From Balanoglossus misakiensis (taxonomy: Eukaryota; Hemichordata), in NCBI GenBank assembly GCA_040954595.2, contig CM082590.2, positions 6,634,001 to 6,698,000 of the forward strand: a stretch of 64,000 nt of DNA, in the 5' to 3' direction. The notes under the pieces are model-generated. The model did not search any database, was not told where the DNA came from, and was given only the letters and a program-made list of their open reading frames with translations. The position numbers were made by a program, and so were the translations under genes. Below are positions 25,101 to 32,219 of the stretch, one piece after another. Numbering within the stretch: the first letter of the stretch is position 1; the number at the start of each line of letters is the position of its first letter.

Positions 25101-26845
25101 AGTTTGGTAACCTTCAAATTTTGATAATAGATGAGATTTCTATGGTAGACAAAAAGTTACTGTACTATGTTCATGGAAGACTGCGACAAATCAAACAGTC
25201 ATCGGCTGAGTCACCATTTGGGAATGTGTGTGTTATTGCTGTGGGTGATTTTTATCAACTCCCGCCTGTAAAAGCAAGTCCACTGTGCATAGACCGTGAA
25301 TCCGTCAATCTGTGGAATGACAATTTCAGTATGGTAGAATTAACTGAAATAATGAGACAGAAAGACTGTGCATTTGCAGAGGCATTAAATCGAGTAAGAG
25401 TTCACAAAAAGGGGGACACACTAAATGCTGGTGATGTGGCAATGTTACAAAAGTGTGTTACTGGTGAAACATCTGAGGCAATGCATGTTTTTGCTACAAA
25501 TGCAGAGGTTAATAGCTGTAATGTTGAAATGCTTCATTCTCAATGTTCTGATCCTGTGTGTATTGAAGCAGAAGATTTTAGCAGAAATCCTAAAAGTGGA
25601 CGACTAGAAAAAAAGGAAGGTCACCATGTCAAAGTGTTCAGGACAACTTTGCCAAAGACTCTTACTCTAGCTGTTGGTGCACGAGTCCAATTGACGCATA
25701 ACATTGATGTGGCTGATGGTTTGGTGAATGGCGTTTTTGGGACAGTATGTCACATTGCAGTAAAACCAAATGAAAAATTCCCAGCTGCCATTTATGTTGT
25801 ATTTGATAATGAGAAAGTTGGCCAAGGATTGCGTAAAAAGAAGCCTATAACTATATCTGACCTTCCAGTAAACAGTACCCCTATAGAACCTCAGGAAATG
25901 TCTGTTGCAAGTAATGGTGGTATTAGGAGGCAGTTTCCTTTAAAACTAGCTTGGGCATGTACAGTGCATAAGGTACAGGGATTGACAGTTGATAAAGCTG
26001 TTGTCAGTTTAAAGAAGATGTTTGCACCAGGACAGGCATATGTGGCATTGAGTCGGGTGACAACATTAGATGGTCTCATTATTAATGACTTTAACAAATC
26101 ATCCATATATTGCAATGAAAAGGTCCAAGAAGCCCTGGAAACAATGCCAAAATTTCTCCCCAAGTGTACTCAGAAAGAACACAGTAATTATACATGCTCA
26201 TTTGTATTGCATAATGTGGAGGGACTTGTCAATCACATTAAAGATATTTGCAATGACAGTGAATATTTGGAAGCAGACTTCATTTGTTTGACGGAAACTT
26301 GGTTATCTGAAAAAGGAACACATTGTAATTTGCAATTGAGCGGATTTGAATTCAATCACCAACCACGATCTCAATCCTACAATCAATTTGATAGAAATAC
26401 ATCAAGTCTACAGTTGCAACAGCGGGGTGGTGTTGGAGTCTATAGCAAACTATGTAATGATTTTGAAATTTTGCATTTGGGTGTGTGTAATTTGGAATGT
26501 ATTTCATTTTATGTCACTAAAATCAATGTTACAGTAGCTGTAGTTTATAGACCACCATCATACAAAGCAGAGGTATTCAAAAAAAGTTTGGTTTGTTTGG
26601 TGAAAGCAATGGAAAAATACCCAGGAGGAAAACTGATCATGGGTGATTTCAATGAAGATATCTTGTCCCGGTCATCACTTGTAAAGTTCATGGAAGATCA
26701 TGGTTTCAGACAATTTGTTAGCGAACCAACTACAGAAGCTAATACATTGATTGATCATGTGTATGTGAAAGGAATAAAATATGTGACAGTAAATGTGGTA
26801 CCAAAATACTTCAGCTTTCATGAAGCAATAAGCATCAAAATATAA
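19160..26845 (+). CDS. Helentron (Helitron2-type) transposition protein: OTU protease, zinc/DUF6570 region, HUH Rep, PIF1 helicase, EEP endonuclease
   Basis: An uninterrupted 2561-codon frame encoding the rolling-circle replication/transposition protein of an autonomous Helentron, expected to act in the nucleus on the element's own DNA. I start at ATG 19160; the frame is open a little further upstream, but TTGCTTTGTTCCAG just before the ATG looks like a splice acceptor. Order (residues from this ATG): N-terminal 15-residue repeats (about 21-155); OTU cysteine protease with GDGNCFFR (Asp261, Cys264) and His378 in NHYEVV; basic 22-residue repeats (about 500-760); Cys-pair region with CxxC motifs, then the DUF6570-like stretch IPFMKMMALPRGGQ; Helitron N/Rep domain with HUH motif SPHTH (His1321, His1323) and YIVSY tyrosines (Tyr1539, Tyr1543); PIF1-type helicase with GGAGTGKS (Lys1908), IIDEISM (Asp1991, Glu1992), GDFYQLPP, HKVQG and VALSR; C-terminal EEP nuclease with TETW (Glu2379), GDFNE (Asp2496, Asn2498) and LIDH (Asp2532, His2533). 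The last motif, normally Ser-Asp-His, reads SFH here (His2554), which may weaken the nuclease. No frameshift or stop breaks the frame. Helentrons are known to combine Rep, helicase and a C-terminal endonuclease, some with OTU. Confidence 0.95.
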   Translation: MPRSRYWRKKRSQKNEDTVVSEDPVLLKNRIAIEHKEGPALSKNRNRNEYKEGPALSKNRNRNEFKEGPALSKNRNRNEYKEGPALSKNRNRNEFKEGPALSKNRNRNEYKEGPALSKNRNRNEYKEGPALSKNRNRNEFKEGPALSKNRNMDKIRKSDRENESTKVNNEIFETENQSVDKTEGSNEILQEHSLDNDSSDDLYIGSGTGDSVYSFSPLTFDVCEQLCCKFDIVDKNNIDIFNKLGSVTIGDPCNYKSIIGDGNCFFRSLSYCISGTERNHGVIRTAIVNHLKANEEVYSGWVRLDGYTSVADYIAKSRMDHLGTWATETEILATTNLFNVNIFVYSFDSWWKHSCNIINKNNVDRGVGIYLNHRNRNHYEVVECVKTPQLENCHCTHIDCNEVIPIENVTGECMGVTDNECSKQIGLKKEFHLDDVFATQCFAPVRNKKRGRAIGERLKKKLRREKYESERGKLNELNVPSSLKSSKASKQYERYQTNSEYRDNIKSDSRKRYHEDVLYRENKKRRLAGRYDHDLVYREVQKTVCAEQCLAKYEKVPLYREHKKSESAAQCVDKYKKDQTFREQKKRQSAEQCVDKYKKDETFREQKKRQCVDKYKKDQTFREQKKRQNAALCVDKYKKDQTFREQKKRQCVDKYKKDQTFREQKKRQSAAQCVDKYKKDQTFREQKKRQSAAQCVHKYKKDLEFREQKKRQTAAVFADKFQNDQKFREHKKSQNAAQFLDKYNRDEEFQNWTKKKCLERYQQDHVYKQTVLQRRRTERKVTKIEKGNIERVIIDFRNQISVGPNCVCSVCHRRLFRKQVIVCKMDNYVSKGGLCEMNANKCITQEYVHNCSELCIVDCPLKSSAASKLWICHTCHSKLLRAEMPVQAAANNLDVKPIPDELKCLNSLEQHLIALHIPFMKMMALPRGGQNGVHGPVVCVPSNIEKATSILPRGELEDQMIKVKLKRKLSYKGCYQYQFVNKGHIQNALEYLQKNNKWYNDVKFNLTWENTLEKTEEKSNGESNENTEEKLLDTEGNDVASDTENGNEPDGDTNGIFMDTCFQPVDIGQDILDYHFDDITCVAPGEDNKPVRVLMEKFNEAKCFPVIFPTGSPTFHDDREVKITIGRYLQSRLMNASNRFAKSTDYIFYAQYRSELDQVVSNVSIALRKGTANACGKKVTSDVLTDGDSLREILKCDEGYKFLKPVRGTPPYWQATQKDIFAMIRQLGIPTWFCSFSAADLRWKEVIETILREEGDTRNAEDLDWCEKCGILRRNPVTAARMFDHRFHCFLNEVIMSPASPIGKIKDYFYRVEFQQRGSPHTHCLFWVENAPKVDKDSDEDVVEFVDRYVTCEMPSIEEDEVLHEIVKTVQKHSSRHSKSCKKKGTTCRFNFPRPPSNKTFICHPSVSIDTGIEVTDDDQCKDDQMSTSLESEFENSLLELDDTVLVQKKARQILERVWTCLCDKEKQIDTIDDLFNAVGISQEMFEQANAILAKKTSVVLKREPSDVWVNQYNTNLLRCWNANMDIQFVVDAYACVVYIVSYISKAEREMGLLLEHAQKEANKEGNMDAKSAMKELGGVYLHNREISAQEAVYRVCGLKLKQSSRKVQFIPTGENQIKMSLPLAAIQKKMKGGDLDEEEIWMNSIVDRYKNRPNGVDFDNMCLAKFCSEYRVVSKSEMKNVSNEKRHSPIVKLKNDVGYMQKRSISDGAVVRYARFSVTKCPEKHYGSILQLFLPYRTESQLKPSGFESFEDFYCLGAVKCGTASLEKVKMIVDANKALFETEADAIDAAGQFLDENGHLEDAWAQICPENELERLECIEEGKKCCDDDPVDDSDIPDLVKKPKGDDCHVELSNSMKKYEVEAMCRSLNKKQAEVFYTVRKWCLDKSNGKNPEPFYLFVTGGAGTGKSHLIKSIYHEAKRILARAMPDVDGISIALTAPTGVAAFNIQGTTLHHIFSIAVDSKLPYQPLREEKLNTLRCKFGNLQILIIDEISMVDKKLLYYVHGRLRQIKQSSAESPFGNVCVIAVGDFYQLPPVKASPLCIDRESVNLWNDNFSMVELTEIMRQKDCAFAEALNRVRVHKKGDTLNAGDVAMLQKCVTGETSEAMHVFATNAEVNSCNVEMLHSQCSDPVCIEAEDFSRNPKSGRLEKKEGHHVKVFRTTLPKTLTLAVGARVQLTHNIDVADGLVNGVFGTVCHIAVKPNEKFPAAIYVVFDNEKVGQGLRKKKPITISDLPVNSTPIEPQEMSVASNGGIRRQFPLKLAWACTVHKVQGLTVDKAVVSLKKMFAPGQAYVALSRVTTLDGLIINDFNKSSIYCNEKVQEALETMPKFLPKCTQKEHSNYTCSFVLHNVEGLVNHIKDICNDSEYLEADFICLTETWLSEKGTHCNLQLSGFEFNHQPRSQSYNQFDRNTSSLQLQQRGGVGVYSKLCNDFEILHLGVCNLECISFYVTKINVTVAVVYRPPSYKAEVFKKSLVCLVKAMEKYPGGKLIMGDFNEDILSRSSLVKFMEDHGFRQFVSEPTTEANTLIDHVYVKGIKYVTVNVVPKYFSFHEAISIKI
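19220..19624 (+). repeat. In-frame 45-bp coding minisatellite (nine units)
   Basis: Eight units of KEGPALSKNRNRNE plus Tyr or Phe run from 19265 to 19624, the last diverging after KEGPALSKNRN. They are preceded by a decayed unit at 19220-19264 (SEDPVLLKNRIAIEH). The last position reads Y,F,Y,F,Y,Y,F, suggesting spread partly as a 90-bp dimer. Each unit carries the short palindrome GAGGGGCCTGCCCTC. Because 45 is a multiple of three all frames stay open, which creates false ORFs on both strands here. Confidence 0.95.
20770..21420 (+). repeat. In-frame 66/51-bp repeats coding a basic region
   Basis: Within the Helentron gene, a unit of about 22 residues recurs (consensus CVDKYKKDQTFREQKKRQ plus S/N-AAQ). 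Some units are five residues shorter, having lost the SAAQ-type linker. Older, more diverged units extend upstream from about 20630 (YxxDxxYRExKK). The region is rich in Lys, Arg, Glu and Gln and would probably form a long charged helix; a nucleic-acid-binding or spacer role is inference. Confidence 0.85.
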
Positions 26846-26866
26846 TTATTTAGACTTGTGTTTTGA

Positions 26867-26895
26867 AATAAAATCAGTGTGATTAGAAAAATAAA
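26867..26895 (+). promoter_or_regulatory. Candidate polyadenylation signals of the Helentron gene
   Basis: Two AATAAA hexamers, at 26867-26872 and 26890-26895, lie 22 and 45 nt after the stop codon. In array units 2 to 5 the first is lost (GAAATAACATAAG) while the second is kept. Role inferred from motif and position. Confidence 0.45.
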
Positions 26896-27008
26896 GATAT
26901 AACCCACCGCGAGGAATAACCTTATTCAGGTACATGATTCAATAACGGCCTTTGTTACGGAAAAGCTGAGTGATGGTACCAGACCTTGTTGCTTCACCAG
27001 GGCAAAGT

Positions 27009-27112
27009 GTGTGCTTCTGGTGGTAGGACATGACCGGGCAAGTGATCTGATTTGGCGGGCGACTTGTGCTTGTCGCTGCGCTCCTTGCCTGGTCATACTG
27101 CCAGTAGCACAC
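27009..27112. other. Long imperfect hairpin, unit 1
   Basis: GTGTGCTTCTGG...TGACCGGGCAAG pairs with CTTGCCTGGTCA...CCAGTAGCACAC: about 30 bp of stem with a 5-nt bulge and a few mismatches. An inner stem GGCGGGCGAC / GTCGCTGCGC closes a TTGTGCTT loop. Rolling-circle transposons usually carry a short hairpin near the 3' end; this one is much longer and lies over 500 bp before the unit end, so its role is unknown. Confidence 0.75.
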
Positions 27113-27971
27113 TATAGTGCACAGCGATGAGGTCTGGGAGTGAGACTAGATAAAAACAAAACTACCCAGCAAGAGGTTAAATGTTCTTATACTGGCTCCT
27201 ATGTTAAATCAATTCAAATACTTAATTGTCAACAATAGCTGTGAAACTTGTCTTCATGAGGCTCATCAATCAGTTATAAATTCAGGATAAATGACATTTT
27301 GATAACAATGTATATACACAAATAAGACAACATGATGAAAAGCATATCTGCAGCACTGGATAAAACTAAAAAAGGATGAAACTTGAATTTAAAATAGATA
27401 TAGCTGTTGGCAAAAGTATTTTCCAAAGGAATTGTTTCCTGTTAAATTGATCTCTGTAGCATGTCCATAATTGGAGATTTTAAAAGAATTTTTAAAGTGG
27501 GTAGTCGGGATCTGTAGCAATAGTGTGTGCATGTCGTTCAACTGCCTTATGATATAATCTGAGAAAGCTGACATCATCATTTTACATAACATGTATTTAC
27601 CTTACCGCAAAATAATATTGACCACCAGATTGCTTTTGATAAGGTTACGATAAGGTAGCGATACACCAACTGCAAATAATTTGAAGCAAATTAACTACAG
27701 AAGCTAATAAATTGATTGATCTTGTGTCTGAGAAAGGAATAGAAAGTGTGACGGTAAATGTTGTACCAAAATACTTTAGCTTTCATGAAGCAATAAGGAT
27801 CAAAATATTAATTTAGAGTTGTGTTTTGAAATAACATAAGTGTTATTAGAAAAATAAAGATATAACCCATCACGAGGAAAAACCTCATTCACGTACATGA
27901 TTTAATAATGGCCTTTGTTACGGAAAAGCTGAGTGATGGTACCAGACCTTGTTGCTTCACCAGGGCAAAGT

Positions 27972-28075
27972 GTGTGCTTCTGGTGGTAGGACATGACCGG
28001 GCAAGTGATCTGATTTGGCGGGCGACTTGTGCTTGTCGCTGCGCTCCTTGCCTGGTCATACTGCCAGTAGCACAC
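27972..28075. other. Long imperfect hairpin, unit 2
   Basis: Same 104-bp hairpin as at 27009, offset by exactly 963 bp, with no change seen in the arms. Confidence 0.75.
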
Positions 28076-28934
28076 TATAGTGCACAGCGATGAGGTCTGG
28101 GAGTGAGACTAGATAAAAACAAAACTACCCAGCAAGAGGTTAAATGTTCTTATACTGGCTCCTATGTTAAATCAATTCAAATACTTAATTGTCAACAATA
28201 GCTGTGAAACTTGTCTTCATGAGGCTCATCAATCAGTTATAAATTCAGGATAAATGACATTTTGATAACAATGTATATACACAAATAAGACAACATGATG
28301 AAAAGCACATCTGCAGCACTGGATAAAACTAAAAAAGGATGAAACTTGAATTTAAAATAGATATAGCTGTTGGCAAAAGTATTTTCCAAAGGAATTGTTT
28401 CTTGTTAAATTGATCTCTGTAGCATGTCCATAATTGGAGATTTTAAAAGAATTTTTAAAGTGGGTAGTCGGGATCTGTAGCAACAGTGTGTGCATGTCGT
28501 TCAACTGCCTTATGATATAATCTGAGAAAGCTGACATCATCATTTTACATAACATGTATTTACCTTACCGCAAAATAATATTGACCACCAGATTGCTTTT
28601 GATAAGGTTACGATAAGGTAGCGATACACCAACTGCAAATAATTTGAAGCAAATTAACTACAGAAGGTAATAAATTGATTGATCTTGTGTCTGAGAAAGG
28701 AATATAAAGTGTGACGGTAAATGTTGTACCAAAATACTTTAGCTTTCATGAAGCAATAAGGATCAAAATATTAATTTAGAGTTGTGTTTTGAAATAACAT
28801 AAGTGTTATTAGAAAAATAAAGATATAACCCATCACGAGGAAAAACCTCATTCACGTACATGATTTAATAACGGCCTTTGTTACGGAAAAGCTGAGTGAT
28901 GGTACCAGACCTTGTTGCTTCACCAGGGCAAAGT

Positions 28935-29038
28935 GTGTGCTTCTGGTGGTAGGACATGACCGGGCAAGTGATCTGATTTGGCGGGCGACTTGTGCTTGTC
29001 GCTGCGCTCCTTGCCTGGTCATACTGCCAGTAGCACAC
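28935..29038. other. Long imperfect hairpin, unit 3
   Basis: Same hairpin, offset by another 963 bp; the arms are unchanged by eye. Confidence 0.75.
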
Positions 29039-29897
29039 TATAGTGCACAGCGATGAGGTCTGGGAGTGAGACTAGATAAAAACAAAACTACCCAGCAAGA
29101 GGTTAAATGTTCTTATACTGGCTCCTATGTTAAATCAATTCAAATACTTAATTGTCAACAATAGCTGTGAAACTTGTCTTCATGAGGCTCATCAATCAGT
29201 TATAAATTCAGGATAAATGACATTTTGATAACAATGTGTATACACAAATAAGACAACATGATGAAAAGCACATCTGCAGCACTGGATAAAACTAAAAAAG
29301 GATGAAACTTGAATTTAAAATAGATATAGCTGTTGGCAAAAGTATTTTCCAAAGGAATTGTTTCCTGTTAAATTGATCTCTGTAGCATGTCCATAATTGG
29401 AGATTTTAAAAGAATTTTTAAAGTGGGTAGTCGGGATCTGTAGCAATAGTGTGTGCATGTCGTTCAACTGCCTTATGATATAATCTGAGAAAGCTGACAT
29501 CATCATTTTACATAACATGTATTTACCTTACCGCAAAATAATATTGACCACCAGATTGCTTTTGATAAGGTTACGATAAGGTAGCGATACACCAACTGCA
29601 AATAATTTGAAGCAAATTAACTACAGAAGGTAATAAATTGATTGATCTTGTGTCTGAGAAAGGAATATAAAGTGTGACGGTAAATGTTGTACCAAAATAC
29701 TTTAGCTTTCATGAAGCAATAAGGATCAAAATATTAATTTAGAGTTGTGTTTTGAAATAACATAAGTGTTATTAGAAAAATAAAGATATAACCCATCACG
29801 AGGAAAAACCTCATTCACGTACATGATTTAATAATGGCCTTTGTTACGGAAAAGCTGAGTGATGGTACCAGACCTTGTTGCTTCACCAGGGCAAAGT

Positions 29898-30001
29898 GTG
29901 TGCTTCTGGTGGTAGGACATGACCGGGCAAGTGATCTGATTTGGCGGGCGACTTGTGCTTGTCGCTGCGCTCCTTGCCTGGTCATACTGCCAGTAGCACA
30001 C
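29898..30001. other. Long imperfect hairpin, unit 4
   Basis: Same hairpin in the fourth unit, arms unchanged by eye. Confidence 0.75.
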
Positions 30002-30860
30002 TATAGTGCACAGCGATGAGGTCTGGGAGTGAGACTAGATAAAAACAAAACTACCCAGCAAGAGGTTAAATGTTCTTATACTGGCTCCTATGTTAAATCA
30101 ATTCAAATACTTAATTGTCAACAATAGCTGTGAAACTTGTCTTCATGAGGCTCATCAATCAGTTATAAATTCAGGATAAATGACATTTTGATAACAATGT
30201 ATATACACAAATAAGACAACATGATGAAAAGCACATCTGCAGCACTGGATAAAACTAAAAAAGGATGAAACTTGAATTTAAAATAGATATAGCTGTTGGC
30301 AAAAGTATTTTCCAAAGGAATTGTTTCCTGTTAAATTGATCTCTGTAGCATGTCCATAATTGGAGATTTTAAAAGAATTTTTAAAGTGGGTAGTCGGGAT
30401 CTGTAGCAATAGTGTGTGCATGTCGTTCAACTGCCTTATGATATAATCTGAGAAAGCTGACATCATCATTTTACATAACATGTATTTACCTTACCGCAAA
30501 ATAATATTGACCACCAGATTGCTTTTGATAAGGTTACGATAAGGTAGCGATACACCAACTGCAAATAATTTGAAGCAAATTAACTACAGAAGCTAATAAA
30601 TTGATTGATCTTGTGTCTGAGAAAGGAATAGAAAGTGTGACGGTAAATGTTGTACCAAAATACTTTAGCTTTCATGAAGCAATAAGGATCAAAATATTAA
30701 TTTAGAGTTGTGTTTTGAAATAACATAAGTGTTATTATAAAAATAAAGATATAACCCGTCACGAGGAAAAACCTCATTCACGTACATGATTTAATAATGG
30801 CCTTTGTTACGGAAAAGCTGAGTGATGGTACCAGACCTTGTTGCTTCACCAGGGCAAAGT

Positions 30861-30964
30861 GTGTGCTTCTGGTGGTAGGACATGACCGGGCAAGTGATCT
30901 GATTTGGCGGGCGACTTGTGCTTGTCGCTGCGCTCCTTGCCTGGTCATACTGCCAGTAGCACAC
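30861..30964. other. Long imperfect hairpin, unit 5
   Basis: Same hairpin in the fifth unit. Just after the right arm, CACTATAGTGC of units 1-4 reads CACTATGGTGC here. Confidence 0.75.
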
Positions 30965-31535
30965 TATGGTGCACAGCGATGAGGTCTGGGAGTGAGACTA
31001 GATAAAAACAAAACTACCCAGCAAGAGGTTAAATGTTCTTATACTGGCTCCTATGTTAAATCAATTCAAATACTTAATTGTCAACAATAGCTGTGAAACT
31101 TGTCTTCATGAGGCTCATCAATCAGTTATAAATTCAGGATAAATGACATTTTGATAACAATGTATATACACAAATAAGACAACATGATGAAAAGCACATC
31201 TGCAGCACTGGATAAAACTAAAAAAGGATGAAACTTGAATTTAAAATAGATATAGCTGTTGGGAAAAGTATTTTCCAAAGGAATTGTTTCCTGTTAAATT
31301 GATCTCTGTAGCATGTCCATAATTGGAGATTTTAAAAGAATTTTTAAAGTGGGTAGTCGGGATCTGTAGCAATAGTGTGTGCATGTCGTTCAACTGCCTT
31401 ATGATATAATCTGAGAAAGCTGACATCAACATTTTACATAACATGTATTTACCTTACCGCAAAATAATATTGACCACCAGATTGCTTTTGATAAGGTTAC
31501 GATAAGGTAGCGATACACCAACTGCAAATAATTTG

Positions 31536-31720
31536 TCTAACATGTTGTGATTTAACTTTCAGAAAAAGATATAAACTCTGGGGGAGGACAGGGTAATTAA
31601 GACTAGGTTGTCTACACGCCTTAGTGAGTTGTCTGTCTGTCTGTCTGTCTGAAGATAAACTCAGGCGAAGGATTGAGTAATTTAAGACAGGCTGCCTGGC
31701 TGTCATAATGTTATATCTGT
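31536..31720 (+). repeat. Diverged short duplication with a (GTCT)n tract
   Basis: Immediately after the last 963-bp unit, two diverged copies of AAGATAAACTCxGGxG...AGxTAATTxAAGAC...GGxTG lie side by side (about 31565 and 31652) with a pure GTCT run at 31631-31651 between them. Whether this belongs to the transposon end or to flanking DNA is unclear. Confidence 0.5.
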
Positions 31721-31784
31721 CTGTATGTCTTTGTCATGTATGCACTGGCATATGTACATTTGTAACATATGTACATGTGTATAT

Positions 31785-31787
31785 GCA

Positions 31788-31825
<38 letters not shown>

Positions 31826-31886
31826 CATGCAGGCATGTATGTATGTATGTATGTATGTATGTATGTATGTATGTATGTATGTATGT
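31785..31886. repeat. (TG)n and (TATG)n microsatellites
   Basis: A pure TG run (about 31788-31813) passes through TATG/CATG variants into a (TATG)n run ending near 31886. The plus-strand frames of 85-87 codons over this stretch are microsatellite artefacts. Confidence 0.95.
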
Positions 31887-31978
31887 AGTCATTTTCTATG
31901 TATATATAAAATCTATGTTAAATATAAAAAGTATTTTAGAACAATTTACATTGCTGCTTGGTATGATATAATTACAAT

Positions 31979-32219
31979 TTAACAATTTTATTGCTACACC
32001 ATGGGGTATTCACTTCTGTGTGTAAATTTGTTTGTATGATCATATGGTATGCAATATTGAGTACATGTACATAATTCACCTGCTTTTAATACTGTGTAAT
32101 TTAACAATTTTATTGCTACACCATGGGGTATTCACTTCTGTGTGTACATTTGTTTGTATGATCATATGGTATGCAATATTGAGTACATGTACATAATTCA
32201 CCTGCTTTTAATACTGTGT
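31979..32219 (+). repeat. 122-bp tandem duplication
   Basis: TTAACAATTTTATTGCTACACC and the sequence after it to ACTGTGT occur twice, offset by 122 bp, with only one or two differences (TGTAAATTTG versus TGTACATTTG). It is a recent simple duplication in otherwise unrecognised DNA. Confidence 0.9.

Larger units (their letters stand above)
26718..31535 (+). repeat. Five-unit 963-bp tandem array of the Helentron 3' end
   Basis: Unit 1 is 26718-27683 (966 bp) and contains the true last codons and 3' UTR of the gene. Units 2-5 are 27684-28646, 28647-29609, 29610-30572 and 30573-31535, each exactly 963 bp. Every junction joins ...GCAAATAATTTG to AAGCAAATTAACTACAGAAG, a relic of the ORF sequence; AATTTG is shared by both sides, so the breakpoint lies in microhomology. 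Units 2-5 differ from each other at only a few positions. Relative to them, unit 1 is clearly diverged over its first 200 bp or so and almost identical afterwards. The relic coding ends in units 2-5 have changed residues and no start. Each unit includes one long imperfect hairpin. Confidence 0.95.

Noticed and set aside
26940-30982. 61- and 67-codon frames in each 963-bp unit (MAFVTEKLSDG..., MLCKMMMSAFSDY...)
   Set aside because: Present once per unit through copying; the first spans the long hairpin, whose stem explains its composition, and unit 1 and unit 3 lack its start codon.
31708-31982. Cys/Val/Tyr/Met repeat proteins of 85-87 codons
   Set aside because: Direct translation of (TG)n and (TATG)n microsatellites.
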